Assembly: GCF_022815725.1 (NCBI RefSeq)
Contig: NZ_JALGRF010000002.1
Span: 310,001-374,000 of the forward strand
Source of the DNA: Streptomyces sp. APSN-46.1
GTDB taxonomy: Bacteria; Actinomycetota; Actinomycetes; Streptomycetales; Streptomycetaceae
Direction of reading: 5' to 3'
DNA: 64,000 nt
Shown: positions 23,552-33,450 of the stretch, in pieces
How the letters are laid out: each line of letters begins with the position of its first letter
How positions within the stretch are numbered: the stretch's first letter is position 1
Position numbers and translations under genes: made by a program
The notes under the pieces: generated by a model
What the model saw: only the letters and a program-made list of their open reading frames with translations
Database searches by the model: none
Told to the model about the DNA's origin: nothing

Positions 23552-26146
23552 TCAGACCCGAGCGGCAGCGGAATCGGCGGCTTGGGCCTTCAGCGCGCGT
23601 TCGACGCCCGCCCGGCACTCCGAGACGAGCCGGCGCAGCGCCGCGTTCGGCTCGGCCGAGGCCAGCCAGGCGTCCGTCGTCTCCAGGGTCTCCCGCGAGA
23701 TCTGCAGGGACGGGTACAGGCCCACCGCGATCTGCTGGGCGATCTCGTGGCTCCGGGTCTCCCAGATCTCCTTGACCACCGCGAAGTACTTCGCGGTGTA
23801 GGGGGCCAGCAGCTCACGCTGGTCGGTCTGGACGAAGCCGCCGATGACCGCCTCCTGAACCGCGTTGGGCAGATCGCCGGCCTCCACCACCGAGGCCCAC
23901 GCCGCGGCCTTCGCCTGCGCCGTCGGGAACGCCGCCCGGGCGGTGGCCGCGTGGCGCTCGCCCGCCGCCGTCTTGTCCCGCTCCAGCTCGGCCGCGACGA
24001 CCGGCTCGTCCGCGACCCCGGTCGCCGCCAGGCGCTCCAGGAACGCCCACCGCAGCTCGGTGTCCACGACCAGGCCCTCGACCTCCGCCGAGCCGTCCAG
24101 CAGCGCCGACAGGTACGTCAGCTGCCCCTCCGTACGGGCCGTGGCCGCGAAGGCGCGGGCCCACGCCAGCTGGTGGTCGCTGCCCGGCTCCGCCGCACGC
24201 AGGTGCTCCAGCGTGGCCTCGGTCCAGGTCGCCAGCCCCTGCTCGCGCCACGCCGGGTCCGCGTACAGGTCGACGGCCAGCTTCACCTGCCGGTGCAGCG
24301 ACTGCACCACGCCGATGTCGGACTCCTTGCCGATGCCGGACAGCACCAGCGCGAGGTAGTCGCGGGTCGCGAGCTCACCGTCGCGCGTCATGTCCCAGGC
24401 CGAGGCCCAGCACAGCGCCCGCGGCAGGGATTCCGCGAAGTCGCCCAGGTGCCCGGTGACGAACGCCAGGGACTCCTCGTCGAGGCGGACCTTCGCGTAC
24501 GACAGGTCGTCGTCGTTCAGCAGCACCACGTCCGGGCGGCGCAGGCCGGCCAGCTCGGGCACGTCCGTCAGCTCGGCCGCTTCGACGTCCAGCTCCACCC
24601 GCCGCTCGCGCAGCAGCTTCCCGCTCGCCGCGTCCAGCGAGTAGAAGCCCACCGCGATGCGGTGCGGGCGCAGGACGGCCTCGCCCTTGGCGCCGGCCGG
24701 GAGCGCCGGGGCCTCCTGGCGGACCGCGAAGGAGGTGATGACCCCGTTCTCGTCGGTCTCGATGCGCGGGCGCAGGACGTTGATGCCGGCGGTCTCCAGC
24801 CACGCCTTCGACCAGATGCCCAGGTCGCGGCCCGAGGTCTCCTCCAGGGCGCCCAGCAGGTCGGACAGGCGCGTGTTCCCGTACGCGTGCGCCTTGAAGT
24901 ACGCCTGCACGCCCTTGAAGAACGCTTCCATGCCGACATAGGCGACGAGCTGCTTGAGCACCGAGGCGCCCTTGGCGTACGTGATCCCGTCGAAGTTGAC
25001 CATGACGTCTTCGAGGTCACGGATGTCCGCCATGATCGGGTGCGTGGACGGCAGCTGGTCCTGCCGGTACGCCCAGGTCTTCATGGAGTTGGCGAACGTG
25101 GTCCAGGCGTGCGGCCACTTCGAGCCCTCGGCGTAGGCCTGGCAGGCGATCGAGGTGTAGGTCGCGAACGACTCGTTCAGCCACAGGTCGTTCCACCACT
25201 CCATGGTGACCAGGTCGCCGAACCACATGTGCGCGAGCTCGTGCAGGATCGTCTCGGCGCGCGTCTCGTACGCGGCGTCCGTCACCTTCGAGCGGAAGAC
25301 GTACTGGTCCCGGAAGGTGACCGCGCCCGCGTTCTCCATCGCGCCCGCGTTGAACTCCGGCACGAAGAGCTGGTCGTACTTCGCGAACGGGTACGCGTAC
25401 GCGAACTTCTCCTGGAACCAGTCGAAGCCCTGCCGGGTCACGTCGAAGATCGCGTCCGCGTCGAGGAACTCGGCGAGCGAGGGCCGGCAGTAGATGCCGA
25501 GCGGCACGGACTGCCCGTCCGGGCCCTCGTACGAGCTGTGCACCTCGTGGTACGGGCCGACGATCAGCGCGGTGATGTACGTGGAGATGCGCGGGGTCGG
25601 CTCGAAGCGCCAGACGTTGTCCTTGACGTCCTCGGCGCGCGGGGTCGGGGAGTTCGAGATCACCTTCCAGCCCTCGGGGGCCGTCACGGTGAACTGGAAC
25701 GTCGCCTTCAGGTCGGGCTGCTCGAAGCTGGCGAAGACCCGCCGCGCGTCCGGCACCTCGAACTGGGTGTACAGGTACGCCTGCTGGTCGACCGGGTCGA
25801 CGAAGCGGTGCAGGCCCTCGCCGGTGTTGGTGTACGCGCAGTCCGCGACGACGCGGAGCTCGTTGGCGCCGGCCGCGAGGTGGCCGAGCGAGATCCGGGA
25901 GTCCTGGAAGACGGCGGCCGCGTCGAGGGCCTCGCCGTTCAGGACGACCTCGTGCACGGCCTGCGCGACCAGGTCGATGAAGGTCGCGGCACCCGCCTCG
26001 GCCGACTGGAAGCGCACGGTGGTCACGGACGGGAAGGTGCCGCCCTCCTGCGCCGCGCTGAGATCGAGTTCGACCTCGTACGAGTCGACGGTGAGCAGCT
26101 TCGCCCGCTGCTGAGCCTCTTCACGGGTGAGATTCGTGCCAGGCAC
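23552..26146 (-). CDS. pepN: M1-family aminopeptidase N (first copy)
   Basis: An 864-aa cytosolic zinc aminopeptidase that trims N-terminal residues from peptides. The exopeptidase motif GAMEN and the zinc site HELAHMWFGD with downstream Glu in LNESFA are intact. The C-terminal ERAP1-like helical domain ends ...KAQAADSAAARV. GTG 26146 is preceded by AAAGGAG, so the upstream methionine is not the start. A second full-length paralogue with the same start architecture (PGxNLxRxEA) lies at 34725-37280 in the same orientation. Confidence 0.93.
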   Translation of the reverse strand: MPGTNLTREEAQQRAKLLTVDSYEVELDLSAAQEGGTFPSVTTVRFQSAEAGAATFIDLVAQAVHEVVLNGEALDAAAVFQDSRISLGHLAAGANELRVVADCAYTNTGEGLHRFVDPVDQQAYLYTQFEVPDARRVFASFEQPDLKATFQFTVTAPEGWKVISNSPTPRAEDVKDNVWRFEPTPRISTYITALIVGPYHEVHSSYEGPDGQSVPLGIYCRPSLAEFLDADAIFDVTRQGFDWFQEKFAYAYPFAKYDQLFVPEFNAGAMENAGAVTFRDQYVFRSKVTDAAYETRAETILHELAHMWFGDLVTMEWWNDLWLNESFATYTSIACQAYAEGSKWPHAWTTFANSMKTWAYRQDQLPSTHPIMADIRDLEDVMVNFDGITYAKGASVLKQLVAYVGMEAFFKGVQAYFKAHAYGNTRLSDLLGALEETSGRDLGIWSKAWLETAGINVLRPRIETDENGVITSFAVRQEAPALPAGAKGEAVLRPHRIAVGFYSLDAASGKLLRERRVELDVEAAELTDVPELAGLRRPDVVLLNDDDLSYAKVRLDEESLAFVTGHLGDFAESLPRALCWASAWDMTRDGELATRDYLALVLSGIGKESDIGVVQSLHRQVKLAVDLYADPAWREQGLATWTEATLEHLRAAEPGSDHQLAWARAFAATARTEGQLTYLSALLDGSAEVEGLVVDTELRWAFLERLAATGVADEPVVAAELERDKTAAGERHAATARAAFPTAQAKAAAWASVVEAGDLPNAVQEAVIGGFVQTDQRELLAPYTAKYFAVVKEIWETRSHEIAQQIAVGLYPSLQISRETLETTDAWLASAEPNAALRRLVSECRAGVERALKAQAADSAAARV

Positions 26147-26247
26147 GCGGTCATCTCCTTTGATGGTGACGTTCCGGCCCATCCTTCCATGGCGGACCCG
26201 GACCATGCTGGGGGATACCGTGAGCTACCGGCGCCTTACCATGAGCC

Positions 26248-26484
26248 ATGAGGATCGGTCTGAGCCTGCCCGTTGAGGACATCGAGTTCCTGGACCGGTA
26301 CGCGGAGCGGGAAGGCATCCCGTCGCGCTCCGCTGTTCTCCGGATCGCCATCGGCCTGCTGCGTGAACGCGACGTCGGAAGGTCGCCGGACTTGGCCGCC
26401 GAACGCGGCGACGCTGGTGGGCGTGACCACCAGGTACTGGGCGAGGCCCATCGAGAAGGCGGCGCTTCGGTCGGCGGGCCGTGA
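26248..26484 (+). CDS. Possible truncated ribbon-helix-helix antitoxin
   Basis: A 78-aa frame whose first 44 residues (RIGLSLPVEDIEFLDRYAERE...RSAVLRIAIGLLRE) resemble the ribbon-helix-helix DNA-binding half of type II antitoxins. The remainder is Gly/Arg-rich and looks like out-of-frame sequence, and no toxin gene follows. The ribosome binding site is weak. This may be a remnant or a chance frame. It lies 100 bp from pepN, divergently oriented, and ends just before a terminator. Confidence 0.4.
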   Translation: MRIGLSLPVEDIEFLDRYAEREGIPSRSAVLRIAIGLLRERDVGRSPDLAAERGDAGGRDHQVLGEAHREGGASVGGP

Positions 26485-26493
26485 CACGGAGGA

Positions 26494-26521
26494 GGGGAGG
26501 CAGCCCCCTGGCTGCCTCCCC
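26494..26521. terminator. Hairpin terminator downstream of asd
   Basis: Perfect 12-bp stem GGGGAGGCAGCC / GGCTGCCTCCCC with loop CCCT, between the RHH-like frame and the convergent asd gene. Confidence 0.85.
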
Positions 26522-26538
26522 TTCGTTGCGCGGCCGGG

Positions 26539-27687
<1,149 letters not shown>

Positions 27688-27708
27688 TCAGCGCCGGGAA
27701 AGGCCGAA

Positions 27709-27736
27709 GGGCCGGTGCTCCTTGGAGCACCGGCCC
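27709..27736. terminator. Hairpin terminator downstream of the subtilase gene
   Basis: Perfect 13-bp stem GGGCCGGTGCTCC / GGAGCACCGGCCC with loop TT, 27 bp after the protease stop on the minus strand. Confidence 0.8.
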
Positions 27737-27762
27737 TCCGGTTTCGTACTACGGGTTTCGTA

Positions 27763-30700
27763 CTACGGCAGGACCTTCTCGATCTGGACACTGCCGGTGC
27801 CCGCGGCGGTGCCGCGGCCGTTGAGCAGCTTGACCTCGCCGAAGAACTGCCGGCCCTCGGGGGCCGGGGCGGTGGCCAGGACGTTCGCCGAGACGGACGC
27901 GGTGGCGCCGTTGGCGAGGTTCACCGCGGCGGCCTCGTCGACCTGGACGGAGCCCAGGGCAGCCGAGAAGTACACGTCGCGGTAGTTGTACGTGGTGGTA
28001 CCGGCCGGAACCGCGTAGCCCACCACCTCGATGGTGTAGGTGCCGGCGGCCGGGTTGACCAGGCTGACGGCCTCCTCGGAGTCGCCGTCGGCGGAGGAGC
28101 CGACCGGCACGCCGTCCTTCAGGACGGTGAGGTCGAGGTCGGCACCGGTGTCGGAGACACCGCCGATGGCCACGTCGAGGCGGGAGACGCCCTCGCCGAT
28201 GGTGACGGTGCTGGTCTGCGTCTCACCGTTGGCGATGGTCGGCTTGGCGACCTTCGCGGAACCGAGCGCGCCGCCCTGGAGCTTGCCGCCGGAGATGGCC
28301 GCGGCCTCGTTCTTGATGGTCCACTGGACCGGGGCCGGGGTGCCCTGCTTCACCTCGGGCAGCACCTTGACCGCCGGGTCGAAGGCCGCGCCCAGGACGC
28401 TGACGTCCAGCTTGAACGGGTTGTCGAGCAGCGGCGACGTACGGCGCGACTCGACCTCGATCTCCCAGACGCCCGGGGCCGGGTCGGCGTACGACCGCAG
28501 GTCGGGGCGGCACTTGTTCGCCGGGTTGTCGTAGTTCGGGTAGCACTGGGTCGTCGCGCTGTCCTCGACGCCCACACCGTACGGGTGGATCGAGATGAAG
28601 CGCGTCTGGCTGCCGGCCGCCAGGCCGCCGAGGGCGACCTCAAGGGTCTTGGCGCCCTGCGGGACGGTGACGAAGTACGACTTGTGGCTGTTGCGCTGCA
28701 CCGTGGAGGTGTCCGACAGCGTGAACGACGGCTTCGCCAGCGGGGTGGCGGCGACGACCGTGGTCAGGATCTGCTTGTCGATGCCCTCGGTGGTCTCGTC
28801 GTCCAGCTGCAGGATGCCGCTGTGGACGCCGCCCGACTTGGCGTTGGCCTCGACCTTGATGGTGACGGGCTTGTTCAGCGGCAGCGTGACGTAGTCGTAG
28901 CCGCCGAGGATCTTGAACGTGCCGTCGTTGTTGCGCCAGCTCAGGTTGTGCCGGGTGCCGTACTTGACGCCGGTGGTGCGGGTGACGACGACGTCGTAGA
29001 CCTTCTTCTGGCCGACCTTGAGGCCGCCCTCGCGGTCGTAGACGCCGGTGCCGAAGCCCGGGGTCTTCAGGAACTGGTCGATCGCGGTGTCGACCGGCGC
29101 CTTGACGGTGAACTCGTTGGCCTTCGCGTCGCGCTGGATGGACTCCCACGCGTCGACGATGTTGATCAGGCCCGCGCCCTGGGCGTGCGCCGGGACGTCG
29201 GCGATCTTCTTCGCGGTGCTGGTGAGCGCCACGCGCAGGTTGGCCGGCTTCAGCGCGATGTTGTGCTGCTTCGCGGCCGAGAGCAGCAGGGCGCTGGCGC
29301 CCGCCGCCTGCGGGGAGGACATCGAGGTGCCCTGGAGCATGCCGTAACCGGCCGGCAGGGTGTAGCCGGCCTCCTTCACGGGCGCGCCGGGCAGCCAGGT
29401 CTGGATGGTGTTGATGGACGCGCCGGGGGCGGTGATGGTGGGCGTGAAGCCACCGTCCTCACGCGGACCGCGCGAGGAGAAGGGGAACATGTTGTACTTC
29501 TTGGCCACGCCGGAGCCGTAGTTGGCGGCCCAGGTCTCCTTGGAGACCGCGGCGCCCACCGAGATGACCTTGTCGGCGAGGCCGGGGTCGCCGATGGTGT
29601 TGATGCCGGGGCCCTCGTTGCCCGCCGAGATGACGAGCTGGACACCGTAGGTGTCGATGAGGTTCTTGTAGAGCTCGGAGCGGGCGTTGTTGCCGTCGTT
29701 CAGCGCCGGCAGGCCGCCGATGGACATGTTGACGATGTCCACGCCGCGGTTGACGACGAGGTCGATCATGCCCTCGGTCAGCGCGATGTTGGTGCAGCCG
29801 CCGGACCAGGAGCAGGCGCGGGAGGAGACGAGCTTCGCGCCGGGCGCCTCACCGTTCATCTTGCCGCCGAAGAGGCTGTTGGCGGCGGTGATGCCGGCGA
29901 CGTGCGTACCGTGCTCGGACTCGATGATGCCGACGTTGACGAAGTCGGCCTTCTTGCCGACCCAGTCCCCGCCGAGCGGGTCCATCGGGACGTCCTTGCG
30001 GATCTCGATCACGAACGGGATGCGCTCGGCGACGTCGGTCGCCGGGTTGTCCGTGCCGAAGTAGCCGATCTGGTAGCCGTCCTTGTACGGCTTCATCGGC
30101 TCGTTGTCCGTGAAGTCGCCGTCCTGGTCGGTGTCGACGCGGACGGTGCCGGCGGCGGCGTCGTAGAGCATGCCGAACCGGTCGGTGGTGTCACCGTCGC
30201 GGTTGACGTCGCCCTTCATGTCACCGTTGGCGGTGATCGACTCGCTGAAGCGGCTCCACTGGAAGCTGCCCTCGGGGGCCTTCCAGCTCTGGCCGCCCGC
30301 CGTGAAGGTGCCGCCGGCGGCCGTGACCGGGGTGATCTGGGCGCGCCAGGTGGCGTCGCCGTCCGTGATCGGGTCGGTCGCCGTGACCCAGTCGACGATC
30401 TTGCGCTCGCCGGTCGTGGTCTTCTGCAGGGCCGGGTGGCCGAGGTCGACGCCCGAGTCCATGATGCCGATGGTCACGCCGCGGCCGTCGGCCTGCGGGT
30501 TCTGCTGGACGAAGTCCACCGCGCCGGTCTCGAAGGACGGGTTGTACGGGTTCTTCGCCGGGGTGTTCTTGTCCGGAGCCGCGTAGCTCTCGGAAGCGGT
30601 CCTCTTGACCGTGCCCTCGCGGTTCGCGTCCGGGCGCGGGTCCGGCAGCTGGATCTCGTGGCGCAGGTCGATGCCGTGCACGGAGGACAGCTTGGCGGCC

Positions 30701-31080
30701 GCCTTCAGCGCGGACTCGGCCTTGTCGGTCGGCAGGGTGGCGCGTACGTAACCGAGCTTGTCGTACGTCTGGCCCACCGAGCCGCCCTGGACGGCGTCGA
30801 GCTGCTCCGCGACCTGCTTGGTCTGCCCCGGGGCGGTCGCGACCATGACGGTGACGGTCTTGTCACCCTTGGCCTTGGCCTCCTGCAGCAGCTCGGCATC
30901 GGCGGAACCGAGCTTCTCATCGGCGGACTTGACCGGCGGGGCGCCCCATCGGTCGTCGGCGCCGGCGGCGAAGGCCGGCATGGCTCCGGCCGTGCACAGC
31001 GCGGCCACGAGGCCCGCGGCTGCCGCGACACGGGCCACACGTCTGGCCCCGGGTATGGAGCTGGGGGATTCGAGGGTCAT
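27763..31080 (-). CDS. Large secreted subtilisin-like serine protease (S8)
   Basis: A 1105-aa exported protease. A signal peptide (about 1-39, ...PAFA-AG) precedes an I9-like propeptide and the S8 catalytic domain. Asp208 (IMDSGVD), His390 (ESEHGTH) and Ser586 (GTSMSSPQAAG) form the triad, and the oxyanion Asn is in SAGNEG. Two Ca-loop-like motifs, DVNRDGDTTD (291-300) and DTDQDGDFTD (317-326), lie in a long insert between Asp and His. The C-terminal half is beta-rich, probably two or three Ig/pre-peptidase-C-like domains. ATG 31080 has AGGG upstream; ATG 31086 is an alternative. It is monocistronic and likely degrades extracellular protein. Confidence 0.92.
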   Translation of the reverse strand: MTLESPSSIPGARRVARVAAAAGLVAALCTAGAMPAFAAGADDRWGAPPVKSADEKLGSADAELLQEAKAKGDKTVTVMVATAPGQTKQVAEQLDAVQGGSVGQTYDKLGYVRATLPTDKAESALKAAAKLSSVHGIDLRHEIQLPDPRPDANREGTVKRTASESYAAPDKNTPAKNPYNPSFETGAVDFVQQNPQADGRGVTIGIMDSGVDLGHPALQKTTTGERKIVDWVTATDPITDGDATWRAQITPVTAAGGTFTAGGQSWKAPEGSFQWSRFSESITANGDMKGDVNRDGDTTDRFGMLYDAAAGTVRVDTDQDGDFTDNEPMKPYKDGYQIGYFGTDNPATDVAERIPFVIEIRKDVPMDPLGGDWVGKKADFVNVGIIESEHGTHVAGITAANSLFGGKMNGEAPGAKLVSSRACSWSGGCTNIALTEGMIDLVVNRGVDIVNMSIGGLPALNDGNNARSELYKNLIDTYGVQLVISAGNEGPGINTIGDPGLADKVISVGAAVSKETWAANYGSGVAKKYNMFPFSSRGPREDGGFTPTITAPGASINTIQTWLPGAPVKEAGYTLPAGYGMLQGTSMSSPQAAGASALLLSAAKQHNIALKPANLRVALTSTAKKIADVPAHAQGAGLINIVDAWESIQRDAKANEFTVKAPVDTAIDQFLKTPGFGTGVYDREGGLKVGQKKVYDVVVTRTTGVKYGTRHNLSWRNNDGTFKILGGYDYVTLPLNKPVTIKVEANAKSGGVHSGILQLDDETTEGIDKQILTTVVAATPLAKPSFTLSDTSTVQRNSHKSYFVTVPQGAKTLEVALGGLAAGSQTRFISIHPYGVGVEDSATTQCYPNYDNPANKCRPDLRSYADPAPGVWEIEVESRRTSPLLDNPFKLDVSVLGAAFDPAVKVLPEVKQGTPAPVQWTIKNEAAAISGGKLQGGALGSAKVAKPTIANGETQTSTVTIGEGVSRLDVAIGGVSDTGADLDLTVLKDGVPVGSSADGDSEEAVSLVNPAAGTYTIEVVGYAVPAGTTTYNYRDVYFSAALGSVQVDEAAAVNLANGATASVSANVLATAPAPEGRQFFGEVKLLNGRGTAAGTGSVQIEKVLP

Positions 31081-31304
31081 CAGCATCCCTGGCTAAGTGA
31101 AAGATACGGTCCGGATTTCGGTGCCGGATGACCGGTCAGCTTTGCGCAAGTGACAGCTCTTTGGGGAGGGTTGTCATTGACCGAGACCTGCCATGGCGGA
31201 CATTCGCCAATGCGGGGAATACGCCAGTGGCCCCATATCGGGGCAGGACGGTACGGAACGCAGGGTCTGCGTAGTCGGTTTATCGACTTGGTGGCCACAC
31301 GTCA

Positions 31305-31332
31305 GACCCCCGGCGGGGTTCCGCCGGGGGTC
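31305..31332. terminator. Hairpin terminator downstream of the CGNR gene
   Basis: 12-bp stem GACCCCCGGCGG / CCGCCGGGGGTC with loop GGTT, 23 bp past the CGNR stop on the minus strand. Confidence 0.8.
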
Positions 31333-31354
31333 GGGTGTGACAACTTCGGGTGCT

Positions 31355-31921
31355 TCAGCGCTCGCGCGTGCGCGCGTAGTGGCGCGAGGCCTTCGCCCGG
31401 TTTCCGCAGGCGGACATCGAGCACCAGCGCCGGGTGCCGTTGCGCGAGGTGTCGTGGAAGTGCAGGACGCAGGTGTCCGAGGCGCACTTGCGGATCCGGT
31501 CGGGCGCGGACTCCAGCAGGCCGAGGTAGTCGCGAGCCGCGATCCAGGCCGGCCCCCAGGTGGGATCGGCGAACTCGGCGCGCTCGCCCGGGCCGTCGGC
31601 GGTCAGGGTGGGCCGGATCCGCCCGTGTTCGAGGACGGCGTCGACCAGTTCGCGCGCGCCGGCATCGCCCGGGTCGGCGACCGCGCGGGCCAGCGCCTCG
31701 CGGGCGGTCAGCAGGTGGACGAGGGTCGCGGGGTCGGCGCGGAACCGGCCGGCCAGCCCCGTGCTCTCCAGCCAGACGGCGAGCCCTTCGACCCGGGTCA
31801 GCCCGGCCGCTCCGGCGAACAGGTCCCGGGGCTCGCCGTCCATGACCCAGCGGGTGTTCAGCAGGTCGAGGGAGACCGGCTCCCCGGTCAGCGGGCGCGG
31901 ATCCGCCGTTCGTGCCGTCAT
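31355..31921 (-). CDS. CGNR zinc-finger (ABATE domain) regulator
   Basis: A 188-aa protein with an N-terminal ABATE domain (SLDLLNTRW...) and a C-terminal CGNR zinc finger: CASDTCVLHFHDTSRNGTRRWCSMSACGNRAKASRHYART in parts, with four Cys in CX4C...CX4C. These are putative DNA-binding stress-related regulators. It is divergent from the VOC/PPOX gene pair starting at 32072, with about 150 bp of shared promoter, and may control that pair. This link is inferred from position only. Confidence 0.85.
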   Translation of the reverse strand: MTARTADPRPLTGEPVSLDLLNTRWVMDGEPRDLFAGAAGLTRVEGLAVWLESTGLAGRFRADPATLVHLLTAREALARAVADPGDAGARELVDAVLEHGRIRPTLTADGPGERAEFADPTWGPAWIAARDYLGLLESAPDRIRKCASDTCVLHFHDTSRNGTRRWCSMSACGNRAKASRHYARTRER

Positions 31922-32071
31922 GTCCGTGCCTCTCGCGGTGCGTCTGATCCGTCTAACCCGTCAAGGGTATGTGACTGGTTGACGCCCGGCGCACTAACCG
32001 CTAACTTTGATTTAGAAGGTTAGAACGCCTCGCCGGGTGACAGCCGGCGGGCACGTCGAAAGGGGTCAGCC

Positions 32072-32530
32072 ATGTCGGCTGCCATCAGCAAGCTGCGCAC
32101 CGGGCACGTGGGACTCAACGTCACCGACCTCACCCGGTCGCTCGCCTTCTACCGGGACGCCCTCGGCTTCGGCCTCCTGGGCGAGGGCAAGGAGGACGGC
32201 CGCCGCTTCGCCTTCCTCGGGCAGGACGGCGAGCTCGTCCTCACGCTGTGGCAGCAGGCCGACGGCGCGTACGCGCCGGCCTCGGCCGGACTCCACCACC
32301 TGGCGCTGTCCGCCGGCTCGATGGAGGAGGTCCGCGCGTACGAGACACGGCTGCGCGACCTGGGCGTCGCGTTCGCCTACGAGGGCGTCGTCTCCCACGG
32401 CGAGGGCGCCGCCTCCGGCGGCATCTTCTTCCACGACCCCGACGGCACCCGCCTGGAGATCTCCGTACCCACCGGGGCCGAAGACGCCTCCGCCCCCACC
32501 ACGGGCGCTCCCACCTGCGGGTTCTTCTAA
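32072..32530 (+). CDS. VOC-family dioxygenase/fosfomycin-resistance-like protein
   Basis: A 152-aa vicinal-oxygen-chelate protein. The first metal His is in GHVGLNVTDLTRSLAFYRDALGF, the second in SAGLHHLALS, and the Glu in DPDGTRLEISVP. This His-His-Glu set supports a metal-dependent enzyme. The start is ATG 32072 with AAAGGGG upstream. Its TAA overlaps the ATG of the next gene (TAATG), so the two are translationally coupled. Confidence 0.85.
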   Translation: MSAAISKLRTGHVGLNVTDLTRSLAFYRDALGFGLLGEGKEDGRRFAFLGQDGELVLTLWQQADGAYAPASAGLHHLALSAGSMEEVRAYETRLRDLGVAFAYEGVVSHGEGAASGGIFFHDPDGTRLEISVPTGAEDASAPTTGAPTCGFF

Positions 32531-33450
32531 TGGCCTACCACTGGGGCGCACAGGCCGTGCAGGACCGGGTCGGCGTGCGCGAGCTCGCCGAGCACGTCGG
32601 CCGCTCGATCGGTACGAACATCCGGCCCGTCGCGGCGGCCTTCCTCGCCCAGCAGCCCCACCTGGTCGTCGGCGCGGCCGACGGTACGGGGCGGCTCTGG
32701 GCCTCGCTGCTCACCGGTGCCCCCGGTTTCGTACGGGCCACCGGGCCGGAGCGGATCGCGGTCGCGGGCGGGCTACCGGACGGCGACCCGCTCGCGGGGG
32801 CGCTGGCCACGGACGGCACCCGGGTCGGGACCATCTCCCTCGACCCGCGCACCCGGCGCCGGATGCGGCTGAACGGAACGGTGGAGGTGACGCCGGGCGG
32901 GTTCGCCGTCGCGGCGGAGCAGGTCTTCGCGAACTGCCCGAAGTACCTGCAGAAGCGGGAGCCGCTGGAGCTCGTCGCCGAAGGAGCCGGTGTCGTGCGG
33001 CGCGGGGACGCGCTCACCCCCGACCAGGAGCGGGCCGTCCGCGCCGCCGACACCTTCTTCGTCGCCACGACCGCGGAGGGCGTTGCGGAGGGCGCTGTCG
33101 AGGCCAGTCACCGGGGCGGGCTGCCGGGCTTCGTGGAGGTGCGGACGCCGGGCGAGCTGACCTGGCCGGACTACGCGGGCAACGCGATGTTCCTGACCCT
33201 GGGGAACCTGGCCGCCGACGAGCGGGCCGGGCTGCTCTTCCCGCACTGGGAGACCGGCGCGGTGCTCCAGCTGAGCGGGCGGGCCCGGACGGAGTTCGGG
33301 CGGGACGGGAGCCGGAGCGTCCGCTTCTTCGTCGACTCGGTGGTGGAGAGCCTGCACCCGGGGCGGCTGCTGTGGAGCACCCCGGAGTACTCGCCGGCGA
33401 ACCCTCCGCTGCCGGGGCCGCCGCCTCACCGGGGCAGTACGACCAGGTAG
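32530..33450 (+). CDS. Pyridoxamine-phosphate-oxidase-like flavin/heme split-barrel protein
   Basis: A 306-aa protein with two split-barrel segments: PHLVVGAADGTGRLWASLLTG near residue 40, and FFVATTAEG...YAGNAMFLTLGNLAADERAGLLFPHWETG in the second half. These match the PNPOx-like FMN-binding family. It overlaps the VOC gene by 1 nt. Its 3' end overlaps the convergent DUF559 gene by 25 bp. The function is probably a flavin-dependent reductase or sensor; the substrate is unknown. Confidence 0.8.
   Translation: MAYHWGAQAVQDRVGVRELAEHVGRSIGTNIRPVAAAFLAQQPHLVVGAADGTGRLWASLLTGAPGFVRATGPERIAVAGGLPDGDPLAGALATDGTRVGTISLDPRTRRRMRLNGTVEVTPGGFAVAAEQVFANCPKYLQKREPLELVAEGAGVVRRGDALTPDQERAVRAADTFFVATTAEGVAEGAVEASHRGGLPGFVEVRTPGELTWPDYAGNAMFLTLGNLAADERAGLLFPHWETGAVLQLSGRARTEFGRDGSRSVRFFVDSVVESLHPGRLLWSTPEYSPANPPLPGPPPHRGSTTR

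Noticed and set aside
27715..31131. Very long open frame on the plus strand opposite the subtilase
   Set aside because: It is a high-GC mirror frame: composition is Val/Arg/Gly/Asp-rich without motifs, while the minus strand shows a complete protease with signal peptide and catalytic triad.
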